NCBI GenBank assembly: GCA_009602725.1
Contig: WELB01000111.1
Coordinates: 294,775 to 342,396, forward strand
From: Spirogloea muscicola
Lineage: Eukaryota > Streptophyta > Zygnematophyceae > Spirogloeales > Spirogloeaceae
Length of the DNA stretch: 47,622 bases
Direction of reading: 5' to 3'
Part shown: positions 10,534 through 19,350 of the stretch, piece after piece
Numbering within the stretch: the stretch's first letter is position 1
Layout: each line of letters opens with the position of its first letter
The notes under the pieces: generated by a model
Databases searched by the model: none
What the model saw: the letters and a program-made list of their open reading frames with translations, nothing else
Told to the model about the DNA's origin: nothing
Made by a program: the position numbers and the translations under genes

Positions 10534-10926
10534 ATGGCGCGCATGCAGCGCCACCTGAAGCCCTTCGTGCTGCGCCTCCTCTTCTCCAACCGCTACGTCT
10601 CGGCCGAGGTCTCGTTGGTCCATCCCAGGCCGACGGCGGCGGCGGCCGCGCCGTCGTTGGCTTCGCCGGCTTCGTGGGCGCCCAGAGTGGTGGCCATGGC
10701 GAGCAGCCGCGAGGAGGGCCCGCCGAAGCGCGGCGACCCAAGTGGGGTCACGTCGTCTCGCAGCGACGTAGCGGCGGCGAGGAGGGTGGGCGAGGCGCTG
10801 GCCGCGCGCCTGCTGGGCGCCGGTGTCGGCGCCGTGGCGTTCGAGCTCGGGCGCGGCGAGCGGTACCACGGCAAGCGCGCCGCGCTGCTGGACGCCCTGC
10901 GCGCCGCCGGCGTGCGCCTCATCTGA
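10534..10926 (+). CDS. MRPL18: ribosomal protein uL18, short plant/organellar form
   Basis: Predicted 130-residue large-subunit ribosomal protein of the L18p/L5e family that would bind 5S-type rRNA or its organellar equivalent. The start MARMQRHLKPFVLRLLFSNR matches the short plant L18-like proteins, which begin similarly with FLKPYVLKMHFTNKY. The conserved core follows: VVAMASSREE, SDVAAARRVGEALAARLL and the rRNA-contact end ERYHGKRAALLDALRAAGV. Residues ~32-57 (HPRPTAAAAAPSLASPAS region) are an Ala/Pro/Ser-rich expansion compared with the ~114-residue plant proteins. Single exon as drawn. An upstream ATG at about 10349 opens an Ala/Arg-rich frame that could be a targeting exon joined by splicing, but no convincing junction was found. 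A mitochondrial location is inferred from the family only. Confidence 0.82.
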   Translation: MARMQRHLKPFVLRLLFSNRYVSAEVSLVHPRPTAAAAAPSLASPASWAPRVVAMASSREEGPPKRGDPSGVTSSRSDVAAARRVGEALAARLLGAGVGAVAFELGRGERYHGKRAALLDALRAAGVRLI

Positions 10927-12103
10927 CGCCCGCGGCGGCCATGGCGCACTGCCCACGCGAAAGCCCAACACTTCAAGTCGCTGCAGCCCAGTCTCGTGCT
11001 GCTGTGTCTGGCATCGATGCTCGGCAGCTGCTGGGAGGTCGCAGCCATCCTTGCATCAGCCGTGCCCACTCCTTCGCTGCGATGCTTGGTCACTACAGCC
11101 GAGAGGAGTCTCGGAAGATCCCCATGTAGAACCCAACTTGCCTTCAGCAAAGGCCGCACTCAGCTGTGTCGCATGCATGTGGCTTTTGTGGCGCAGCGAG
11201 GGCCACAGAGAATTTGGTGAGCGCAGGACTGCGTTGCGCTGCCCTTGCTAGCTGGCCAGCCTCGAGCTTCTATGCAAGCCACTGCAGTAGCCGCCGTGAC
11301 CTAAGCACCGCTGATGCAGAACTTGCAGGAAGCAGTGCTGAAATTGCTCAAGCTCTTGATTGACATGTGTAAGCATGTATAGATCACCTTGCTGCCATTT
11401 TAGTCTAGTAAAGAGTAGGTCATAAGCTCCTCAGACTGGAAATTGAACACTGCCAGGCAGGGGAGCTGGTAAGGAGATTTGTTCAAACTCTTTTGAGCAC
11501 TTCTTTTACCTGCTGCCAATATCCAGCATCCCTGATAGATGCAATGGCAGCACCAACTCCTAAGAATGTGCCTTCTTCTTGCACTGCTCTTGGATTAGAA
11601 TGAGGGTATTTATTCCCTGTTACAGTGGATTTCTGTCCACATTGGCTCAGACATGCAAAGCTGCAGACCTAAAACAAGGTCTGCTGATGATGCGGCTAAA
11701 AGTATGTCATCGCACATCGACGGCATGCCACCTTATTCCAGCCATGCGGTTCATGTTATCGGAGCTGGTGGCTCAATAGATAGTAGGCTAACGCACCCAG
11801 ACAGCAGAGTGGCAAGACACCTGGGAAGGAAAGCGATGACGTTGAGCATCACCCTCAGGCTAGGGGCTGGCGCCTGCAGGTCGTGGCAGTATTCTGTTCG
11901 CGATGTCTCGAAAGGACATGACATCCTTTTGCCAGAGCCTGCACCGCAGGCAATTGCAGGTCACTGCCCCATCTTTTCCCACCTGCAGCCTTGCAGGCCG
12001 TGGCATGCAAGACATTGCCAAGCCATCAAAGCAAAACGAGAAAAACACAAAGGGCTAACAGCTACACATTGAGCAACTACAGCTGACAGTGCTGCCAAAG
12101 AGA
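10927..12103. other. intergenic, no gene recognised
   Basis: This is the 3' flank of uL18m (a TGTAA string lies near 11366) and then about 700 bp of sequence at 11400-12100 with no recognisable protein or RNA on either strand. The largest plus-strand frame here (11653-12072) has no motif I can name. Confidence 0.5.
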
Positions 12104-14155
12104 TCAGTACCATGCATCCAACCCAGCCTCAAGAGCACCCTGGTAGTCTGCAACTGGGTCATCCCCAACATGGACAGCTGTTTGTGGAGCTGCTACTGCA
12201 AGCTCATCTGGTGCACAACAGCAAGTGACAAATTCTGATCTGAGTTCCTGAACATGTATCATTTGAGAGAAAGTCCAGCCCTGTGAATCTAAACAGAACT
12301 TGCATGCGTGCAATGTCAACGTAGGCAGCTCAGTACCAGGGCCTGCAATGTGAGCCAGTGAGATGTGGTTAACATGTGTCACTACTAAAGAGACGTACCC
12401 AGTGCAATCTTGAATATCTCTGTTGAGGGTTTGTCAAAGCCGACCTCCGCAGATACAATGACAGCATGAAATCTGCAGATTCCAAGCATTATTGAGCTGG
12501 ATGTGAGGAGCCAATAAACATGCACAATTCAGCAACAGACTGCCATCGTAGCGATTGCTGTGCCCAGCCAAAGGAGGCCATGATTGCAAAGCCCAACTCA
12601 GCAGCTCTTCTAATCAGGCATCAGTGCAATCCAGTGGGAAAGGGCTGCATCTTTACAGGTCATAAACCTGTAGCTCGCGCAGAAGTGGTCGGAGCCTCGA
12701 GTCAAAGTTGGAGACTACCGCTATCTTCACTGGCAGCACATTCCATACGGAAGCTCAATTGCAGTTAGACAGTCGTGTATTATGTTACCAAAGGCTACGG
12801 AACTCTGTAAGGATGCATCACAAAATGGGGCTTAAATAGACATACTTTTAAGCCTCAAGCTTAGAAATAGCATGTTTTCTGCACCCTGCTGGTGGCATAC
12901 CTCCGGCGTCCCTCAGCAGCGTCAGGCTGTCCCGCGCCCCTGCTGCCACTGTCCATGCTTTGGCTTGGGCATAGTACTGCGCAAGTGAGCCAACCAAGGC
13001 AGCTCCTGATGATGATTGACGAGGATCTAGGGTGCAATTACAGCTGCAAGCAGTCGAGGAACGCAAGCAGCAAGGCATTGAGGGGAAGCCTTGAAGCCGC
13101 CCTAGTGCCGGCAGCAATTCGTCCTCGGTAAATCCCTCTGTCAACAAAGGTTAAAGCTGAGCACAGTCCAAACAGGGCAGCAATGTACAAGGACTCAGAG
13201 ATGTCGTACCTCATACAACTCCTCAAAGTACACCTGATCGTTGCAGCCGGTCACGAGCTCGACCACCTGCCGCCAGAACTTCCTGCCGTCGCCCTGGCAA
13301 GGTGCCCCAGGGCGACGCGCTCACTCTTCGCTCCGAAGCCTGATGCTGCTTGTGTGCTACTGCAGCTGGAATATCTGCCTCCAGTGGGCCCATACGATGC
13401 CACGGCAGTACCCTTCTGTACGGACCTCATACCGCTGGGCCTCGCCCAGAGGCTGGGCGAACATGCGCTTCAGGCCCTCCTTGATTTCACTCGGCGTGGC
13501 CTTCACCCCTGCACTCCAGGGCCTGGAGCGCAGCTCAGGCATATGTAACGCACATGGAACGCATATATAACGCATTTGTAACGCATTCGTAACGAATTGA
13601 GGAGCAAAGTGCACACCAGTAATCAAGGCCTCAGTCCTTTGCTCTAGCATTCGATTGGCAAGGGTCAAGCAAAAGCAAGCGGTGGCAGCGAGAAGCGAAA
13701 GAGGCACAGCAAGAGGCGCTCACCGTACTTGGCGCCGATCTCGGCGTAGGTGGCGTGCACAGGGCGGGCCGCGTCGAGCAGCGTGCCCCCGACATCCAGC
13801 AGCAGCGCGTTGTACTGCGGCCACCTCGCGACGTGGTCCGTGCCAGCAGGCTTGACTGAGCCATGGCGATGCGGTAGCGGCAGGATTCAGCACAGCTGTC
13901 GTCGCTGCTAACGAAAGAGGCCTCACTGAAGCCGCTCATTTGATGGCGGGAAATCCATCGATAGGAGCACGCCGCGTACCCGCTGGAGACGGCGGCGCCG
14001 CGGGGGCCGCATGGCAGCTCGGGGCGGCGCCGCCGCCGCCGCCGCCGCGGAGCTGCTGCCGCTGATGGCCTCTGCCGCAGCTNCGGCGGCCGCGGCGGCG
14101 GCGGCGGCGGCGGCGGCCATCGCTGAAGAGAGGCTCTTGCAACGCCCGCGCCCAT
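12104..14155 (-). CDS. HAD-superfamily hydrolase (At2g41250/HDHD3-like), 8 exons
   Basis: Haloacid-dehalogenase-fold protein of the plant At2g41250 type; substrate unknown. Secure exons (minus): 13850-13724, 13508-13426, 13293-13210, 12976-12901, 12729-12657, 12472-12399, 12207-12104, all in phase (~206 residues). Motif I is LLLDVGGTLLD, so the usual second Asp of DxD is Gly, as in the DAGGT subgroup. Motif II is VVSNFDSRLRP, then VSAEVGFDKPS (Lys motif) and VHVGDDPVADY (motif IV). The protein stops at LDAWY, about 15 residues earlier than the plant relative. The first exon is uncertain: a (GGC)n run with an n at 14083 allows starts at ATG 14155 or near 14119, and frame depends on the true repeat length. 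The Ala/Ser-rich leader would suit an organelle transit peptide. Confidence 0.85.
13543..13599. repeat. 11-bp tandem repeat in a HAD-gene intron
   Basis: About five degenerate copies of a unit close to tgtaacgcatt lie head to tail in the intron between the motif I exon and the next exon. It is a small minisatellite with no coding role. Confidence 0.75.
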
Positions 14156-14418
14156 CTTGCTTTTGACGATGATAAAAACAATTAAACAAATAAATAAATA
14201 TGATGATAGCCTTTCCTGTCACATTGATGGCAGGGCTTCTTCACTTTCAGTGTCTCTTATGTGAGAAGGATGCTATTTGTGCCTACTCCGTGGCCCGGTG
14301 TTGCCGGATATCAAAGATGAGAGCTCAACTTTGCCTTTCACCCTCTGCAGGAATATGCTGAGATAGGCGGGGGGTGGTGCACCCATTGCGCAGGCTATCA
14401 ATGTCACCCATGATGAGA

Positions 14419-14505
14419 AAGAGAGAAGGCGCGCGGGGCGCATGAATTGAAAGGGAGGCCAAATTCAAGCCAATACATTGTTCAGGCTGAGTCGAGTGCA
14501 GACTA
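14419..14505. repeat. dispersed repeat B, copy 2
   Basis: This is a relative of the repeat at 1-90 (gagaaggcgcgcggggcgca, then caagccaatacattgttcag). It sits just upstream of the ThrE-like fragment and may mark the event that removed the rest of that gene. Confidence 0.6.
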
Positions 14506-14619
14506 AACAACCCCCATGATGAGAAAGAAGCCGTTGACAGGGTATGATGCGGCTCTGAAGAGCTGATAGCTCTTGCATGCTCACCAGACATAGGTGCAGC
14601 TAGTGTGATAGTCATGAAT

Positions 14620-14913
14620 TGAGCTTATGGTGTCATTCCCTCGGCCTTTCTCCTGCTGGTGCCGGGCGGCATCGGCGTGCAGGGCGTGGGCAGCGATGCC
14701 GGAGAAAGACGTGCTCTCTGGCATGGGCTTCGTGTTTGACATGATGGTGGTCGGTCTGAGCATCACCATTGGCCTGCTGATGGCGAAGTTGATCGTGCCC
14801 CAGACGTACTTTGGAATTGGCAAGGAGGCCAATACGAGCACCACACCGGCACAGGACCTGAAGAAGGAGAAGGAGGTATCGGACAATGACGATGAGGAGC
14901 ACATGGCCATCTG
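14620..14913 (+). pseudogene. C-terminal fragment of a ThrE/DUF1212 family transporter, frameshifted
   Basis: One frame (about 14620-14685) encodes IPSAFLLLVPGGIGVQG, the loop and helix typical near the end of threonine/serine exporter-like (DUF1212) proteins. The matching continuation is in the +1 frame: MPEKDVLSGMGF, then a membrane helix with MMVVGLSITIGLLMAK, and an acidic tail ending DDEEHMAI and a TGA at 14911-14913. The two halves would align without a gap if one base were different near 14685. No intron with usable sites explains the shift. Upstream helices are not found; repeat B lies there instead. This is therefore a truncated pseudogene or a final exon damaged by an indel or assembly error. 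Confidence 0.6.
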
Positions 14914-15440
14914 ATGGACGACGCTAGGAGGAACCTCTACTTTCACAGCACTTTGGCGGACTCTTCTTGTGAGACATTCATTTCTTCAATACATGGTCAG
15001 AAGTCACAGCATCTCATGAAATACAATCCTACACACTGCGCATACCTGGAAGTGCATGTGCCTGAAGGGCATCTGTGGAGTGTTTCACTTCCAACCACGA
15101 TGTTCATCTGCCGTCCTGTTCTGCTATTTTGCCTTATATGCACATCCTTTCAACCGTGCGACACCCCCTTAATGAACCCATGTGCAGGACTCCAGTGTGA
15201 GCATGGCTGTGTTTGCGTGCATGGTGTGCTTGCATGTATGATGCTTACTGGCTGACCGCACATATGAGCACATATTGTGCTCATTCTTGATTCGTCCACC
15301 CGCGGCAGCAGTGTCAAATTTGGGTAGTTCCACATAGCATTTTCGGTATGGCAGTGTGATCTAGCTTTGAATCAGTATACAATCACATCCCTTTGATGTT
15401 GGCCAAAGGCTAGCATCAGGCATACACCAGAACTCTGCAG
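14914..15440. other. intergenic, no gene recognised
   Basis: This is the 3' flank of the transporter fragment. No recognisable protein, RNA or repeat family. A perfect 16-bp palindrome (ctctatatatatagag, 15451-15466) and a tandem 11-mer (gacgagtcctc twice, 15471-15492) lie just to its right. Confidence 0.45.
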
Positions 15441-15479
15441 GGCTTGCTCTCTCTATATATATAGAGTCTAGACGAGTCC

Positions 15480-16010
15480 TCGACGAGTCCTCGATAGCCC
15501 AGCCGGAGAGGCTGCGCAGCAGGTTGCCGTAAGGGGGCTCATCAACGAGGTCATGATGAATGCCGGACCCGGGCACGCGCACTGCAGGGTGTGCCTCAAG
15601 ACAGCGGGCAGACTGCACTGGATTCAACGGATGCGACCAGTGCTGCGTTGAATCCAGTGCTGTCTGCCCGCTCACTCGGCAATGCTGACGGACGTGCGTT
15701 GCGGGTAGTACAACAAGCATGCGGAGCTGTCGAGTGACGGCTGTAGCTCAGACTCAGTGAGAAAGTCCACGGAGGAGTTCCGGTAGCTGTCGTCGCCGCC
15801 GGCCTTCAACGCCAGCACCCACAGCTGCCCGAGGTTGTTGACGCTCTCAAGCACGCCCCGCGACGACCGGTGCAGGCCCGCGCCCGCCTCCTGCGAGTCC
15901 CCGCCTCGCTCTGGCACCACTGGCGAGGCTTCAAGTAGCGACTTCTTGACGGGTCTCTCCGGCTCCGGCGATGTGATTGGACCCATGAGGCCTCGGCCCT
16001 CGACGTAGTC
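15480..16010 (-). CDS. putative gene fragment of unknown function, two exons
   Basis: I do not recognise this protein. On the minus strand a frame from about 16010 to the donor near 15675 encodes DYVEGRGLMGPITSPEPERP, then SVNNLGQLWVLALKAGGDDS and SSACLLYYPQRTSVSIA. A good GTGAGC donor (15675) and a CAG acceptor (15613) would remove a 63-nt intron. The next exon is open in two frames: the phase that fits this donor ends about 50 codons later, whereas the frame containing DEPPYGNLLRSLSGWAIED would need a GTCAGC donor slightly upstream. The intron and its 3' exon edge form a 27-nt-arm hairpin. The 5' side runs into repeat debris at about 16.05 kb, so the gene may be truncated. Confidence 0.4.
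15603..15672. repeat. inverted repeat, 27-nt arms, 16-nt loop
   Basis: The left arm 15603-15629 and right arm 15646-15672 match at 26 of 27 positions. The arms begin agcgggcaga and end tctgcccgct. The loop is 15630-15645. On the minus strand the right arm starts within the GTGAGC donor and the left arm runs across the 3' splice site. Confidence 0.9.
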
Positions 16011-16254
16011 GCAAGCTATTCCCCGCTCTCTCGCTGCCGCTTTGCCCTCTCCTCAACTCCCTGTACCGCTCCTCTACTTGATCTCCTTCCTCTCACGACG
16101 CCTTCGTCTCCTCTCTTCCAGCCCTCCACCTCCCTTGCATGCATGCAGGGCGTGTGGCGGCGGCGGGCTGCCCGGTGGGCCCAGAGCGCCCTCGAGAACG
16201 GCGGGCGGGGGCGTGGACGCCTGCCCGGGCCGAAAATGCCCTCGACTGCGCCGG

Positions 16255-16335
16255 TGGCGCGAGCGGTGCGCATGTGATGAAAGGGTGACCGATTCGAGCC
16301 CAATACATTGCACAGCTAGAAGCCAGTGCAAAAAG
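16255..16335. repeat. dispersed repeat B, copy 3 (diverged)
   Basis: The core cgagcggtgcgcatg followed by agcccaatacattgcacag is a diverged relative of the repeat at 1-90. It lies between the unknown minus-strand gene and LINE tails. The flanking 16040-16250 is GC-rich without a recognised gene. Confidence 0.55.
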
Positions 16336-16385
16336 AGGGATCTGGCAGGAAAGAAGGAAGAAGAAGAAGAAAGTGACTCTCCCCA

Positions 16386-16500
16386 TGAAGAAAGGGCTCG
16401 CCCATTGAGGAGAGAAAGAAGGCTCGCCCATAGAGAAAGAGGGGCTGGCAAGAAGAGAGAGCGGGCCAGCCCAAAAAGAATGGACAATGTCCAAAGCCGA
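16386..16500 (-). mobile_element. LINE 3' tails, reverse orientation (tandem)
   Basis: Minus-strand tail blocks: ggctcgcccattgagg near 16396, a second ggctcgcccatag near 16421, and the hairpin halves ggggctggc and gccagcccaaaaagaa near 16440-16480. The block is tandemly duplicated. No coding end is attached. Confidence 0.65.
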
Positions 16501-16589
16501 AGAAGGAGATGCCGAGGAAGGACTCCTCTACTCTACTCTACTAATCACGACAACATACTAGGGAACATTCTTTTTGGGCTGGCTTTTCC

Positions 16590-17045
16590 GGAAGACGAGT
16601 TCTTCCCGTTGGCAATTGACATCCATGGGGCACTGGGCGCTCGGTGGCTTGAGCTACTTAACCAGCTCGCCCGCCACGCAATCGCCCGTCGCTTCCATGG
16701 TGAACCGGTAGACTTTCCTGCAGCTGGGTCGCTGGCGCAAGTGTATCGCATGCGCTTGGCCGTCTCGCTGCAGAGGTCCATGGCCCGTGCGCTGCACCTT
16801 CGTGCCGGGAGAGCCCTCGCTGCTGCCTCTGGCTCTGTCCAGGGGACCCACTTCCAGGACCCTAGCCTCTCTGATTTGCGGCTGCTTAGCAGGGGTTACT
16901 GAGTAATTTGTAGCTGCTTTCTTTCTTTGTGTGCTTTGGTTTCTTAGCGCTTCCTCTGGCTTCCTCTGGCCCCCTTCTCGTTCTTTGTTCATTCTTTTTT
17001 GGGCTGGCTTGTCCAGCCCCTATCCTCAATGGGCGAGCCCTTTCT
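16590..17045 (+). mobile_element. 5'-truncated LINE copy, nearly identical to the right-edge element
   Basis: From about 16590 the sequence encodes the last ~103 residues of the LINE ORF (EDEFFPLAIDIHGALGARWL to DLRLLSRGY, TGA near 16902). The usual 3' UTR follows, with cttcctctggcttcctctgg, the tail hairpin gggctggcttgtccagccc and the end aatgggcgagccctttct. The same ~455 bp occurs inverted at about 46500-46066 with only a few differences. The 5' junction is inside another copy's tail hairpin (ggctggcttttcc, near 16588). This is the freshest-looking insertion in the window. A longer open frame that includes upstream repeat (16042-16902) is accidental. Confidence 0.85.
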
Positions 17046-17216
17046 TCTTTTCGCAGCCCTTGCCCCCATTGGGAGTGCCACTTCTTCTAGGGAAGCTCAG
17101 TACCCGCGAGTGAGCAACATCAGGTCCGAGTAGCTCGAGGCAGGGAAGGAGGCACTCCGCCGAGACCCGGAGGCAACGGATAGGGGCTGGAAAAGCCAGC
17201 CCCAAAAAGAATGAAC
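17046..17216 (-). mobile_element. LINE 3' end fragments, reverse orientation
   Basis: On the minus strand 17135-17097 encodes SYSDLMLLTRGY then TGA, the family C-terminus. It is followed by a tail fragment toward 17046. A separate tail hairpin (gctggaaaagccagcc) lies near 17187-17202 with adjacent aaaaagaatgaacaaag. These are pieces of at least one copy inverted relative to the one at 16590-17045. Confidence 0.65.
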
Positions 17217-17336
17217 AAAGTACGAGAAGGAAGGAGGCCAGGGGAAGCGCTAAGAAAAACAAGCTCAAAGAGAAACAAATCAGCTACGGATCACCCAAAC
17301 GTATCGATTGCCCCCAATGGGGAAAAAAAAATTCGT

Positions 17337-17600
17337 GTATTTGAAACAATCGAAGGCCAGTATGGCCAAGTACAGAGAGAAGGCGCGCGGTGCGCATGAA
17401 ATTGAAAGGGAGGCAAATTCTAGTCTGAACAAATGTCCTGTAAAAGTGAGCTGGCTAATGGGGACGCTAATATCCCCGAGTAAGCACATGCATATCTGAC
17501 AAGCTATACTGAGGAGCCGAACCACCTCCACGGAAGCCATTAGCCTGGGCTAATGCACGACCAGCACGCTGGTGAATCGCGAGTGCTTGGGAAGTACAAT
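17337..17600 (-). mobile_element. mosaic of repeats C and B and a LINE C-terminal remnant
   Basis: Repeat C (17337-17378) joins directly to repeat B (17372-17425). Then follows about 150 bp shared with 41195-41330 (acatgcatatctgacaagct and actgaggagccgaaccacc). At the 41-kb copy the minus strand of this block reads HQRSGRALAQASGFRGGG and LSDMHVL, so the block is a reversed LINE C-terminus from a second subfamily. The copy here has more frame damage. Confidence 0.6.
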
Positions 17601-17659
17601 GGTAAGCACATCTTATGACGTAGCAGCTAGCATCTAGCTACTGGGGTTTACTACCCAAT

Positions 17660-18090
17660 CGACGAACATGGGGCCGGCCTAAGGCAGTCGCTGGCTGGAC
17701 CTCCTGCAGCGGCTTGCTTGGTAGGCCATTGACCTGCGGTCGGGTGAGCCAGGGGGAGCTGCCGGGCTTCAGTGTTGCCGGCTCGCTCGCGCAGGTCTTC
17801 CGCATGCGGCTCTCCGTCTCTCTCCAGCGCTTCCTGGCTCACGCAGTTCACACGCGAGCCTGCCGCGCTCTGGCTGCTGCCTCTGGGTCTCGACGGAGTG
17901 CTTCTTTCCCAGATGCGAGTTACTCGGACTTGCTGCTGCTCACTCGCGGGTACTGAGCTTCCTCCTGCGGTCGTGTAGTGTCTAGCTGTGTGGTTTTTCT
18001 TTCTTTCGGCTTTCTTTGGCTCTTTGGACCTTGTCCAATCTTTTTGGGCTGGCCTTTCCCAGCCCCTACCCTCCATGGACGAGCACTTTC
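17660..18090 (+). mobile_element. 5'-truncated LINE copy with tail
   Basis: The plus strand from about 17660 has the LINE C-terminal region with a frameshift near 17714. The clean part, 17714-17956, ends with LAQVFRMRLSVSLQRFLAHA and SYSDLLLLTRGY-stop. A 3' UTR with tctttttgggctggcctttc and ccagcccctaccctccatgg reaches about 18085. It is closer to the copy at 43440-43715 than to the right-edge element. Confidence 0.75.
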
Positions 18091-18169
18091 CTTCGTCCAG
18101 TGGAATGATATGTAAGGAGAGCGACTGCTGACATTATTGGATGTGGAGTGTGTGTTGAGTGATGGAGGG

Positions 18170-18430
18170 CCTGAGTGGCCAAGTACAAAGGCAAGCACAT
18201 CGACAAATGTACATCCACCTGCTGCTAAGCTGACCCGCTCAGTAAGCACGAGTCAGCACGTATAGGTCGCTAACTGATGCCCGAATACTGGACGGCAATG
18301 GACAAGCCCTTGTGCTACCAGCTAAGGCTCGACCAGCTTTCTGGTGCAAAAGCATGAGCCTGAGCTCGCTGCAAACAGGCTGACACATGACTCTGCAAAA
18401 CGATAATCAGGCTGCCGGCAAGCCCATCTC
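18170..18430 (-). pseudogene. degenerate LINE C-terminal fragment, reverse
   Basis: Closely similar to 9830-10082 in the same orientation (blocks gctgacccgctcagtaa, agctaaggctcgaccagctt, caggctgccggcaagcccat). The encoded C-terminus is broken by indels. It is joined head to head with the plus-strand fragment that starts near 18455. Confidence 0.6.
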
Positions 18431-18454
18431 GGATGGAAGCACATTCTACTACGG

Positions 18455-18790
18455 GATGCCCTGGCGTACATGTTGCGTGACGCCCGCTACCGCGCTGTTG
18501 TGGAGGTGAACAACATCATGCCCATCACGATGGACGCTCAGGGACGCCATCACCGTCGCACCCTAGACATTGTGGGTGAACAATCTGGCGGAGGTCCACG
18601 CCTTGGTCGATGTGATTGTGACGGAGTACAAGAGCTCAGCATCGACCCACATTGTTGGACACGCAGTGGGAAGTGCAGAGCAGAAAAAGCTGCAGCACTA
18701 CTCTGACTACCCACCTCCTACCAGCCACGACTTGACACCTTTGGCTGCGTGGGTCCTCATTTCCATACCCTACTTGAGTGAGTCGTAAGT
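18455..18790 (+). pseudogene. LINE endonuclease-like domain remnant
   Basis: The plus strand encodes YMLRDARYRAVVEVNNIMPI, then a frameshift, then NLAEVHALVDVIVTEYKSS and QKKLQHYSDYPP. This parallels LRDAMYGIVKEAGYQ... and RLLMDVVLTDSF... in the copy at 41470-42252, so it is the segment containing the restriction-like-endonuclease-like motif. The zinc motif and the C-terminus are absent. It is strongly decayed. Confidence 0.55.
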
Positions 18791-19019
18791 CTAGATTATG
18801 CACGACGTAGTGGGACATCACAGCATATACGTAGCGAGGTCTCCCCCTTCCGCGAGGAAGCCGCACTCACACTGACGGACTCCAATCAGGTAAGTGGGGG
18901 CCAGGCCAAGGCATAGTTGGATGAGCGATTAACGCCTCGGGGCTAATCTTAAAGGCGTTGTGGATGGCGTGGGTGGTGAGCCAGTCATGAGCCCCAGGTC
19001 TTGCAAAGTGGGCGGGGGC

Positions 19020-19350
19020 TGTGATTGGCCAGCATAGAAAGAATGAACAAGGTCCACAGGGCCGAAGGGTTCCAAAACCACACAGCTATGCAAGAGAGTA
19101 CAGCGATGGGAGCTTAACCCCGAGTCAGCAGCCGCAAGTCGGAGTAACTTGCAGCTGGAAAAGAGGCAAAACGACGAGACTCAGAAGCAGCAGCCATGGC
19201 ACGGCCTGCCCACAAGGGCACTGCATGAGCCTGAGACGGTTGAAAGATATGAATAGCCACATACGGAACACCTGGAAAAGCGACCCGGCGACATTTGAAG
19301 CCAGGCAGCTCGCCTTGCTGTCCCTGTCGTTAGCTCTGTTGCTGAAGCTG
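19020..19350 (-). pseudogene. degenerate LINE C-terminal fragment, reverse
   Basis: The minus strand around 19350-19125 reads GSLFQVFRMWLFISFNRLRL, a decayed version of SLAQVYRMRLAVSLQRS. The C-terminal LTRGY has been lost. Minus-strand tail remnants (ggccagcatagaaagaatga) lie at 19028-19050. The 257-codon plus-strand frame across this area is fortuitous. Confidence 0.5.

Noticed and set aside
10130-10971. Long minus-strand open frames (203 and 246 codons) over the uL18m gene
   Set aside because: They are Arg/Gly/Pro-rich shadows created by high GC; the plus-strand frame carries the conserved uL18 motifs.
13631-14155. 174-codon minus-strand frame across the HAD gene start
   Set aside because: After the first exon it leaves the conserved frame; motif I (LLLDVGGTLLD) is in a different frame that joins by splicing. 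The ATG at 14155 is kept only as a possible start.
15451-15492. Palindrome ctctatatatatagag and tandem gacgagtcctc as a promoter
   Set aside because: The palindrome is AT-dinucleotide rich and could be chance; no start site or oriented gene supports a promoter call.
16042-16902. 286-codon plus-strand frame
   Set aside because: Only its last ~103 codons are LINE-derived; the first part is translated repeat and inverted tail sequence and fuses unrelated pieces.
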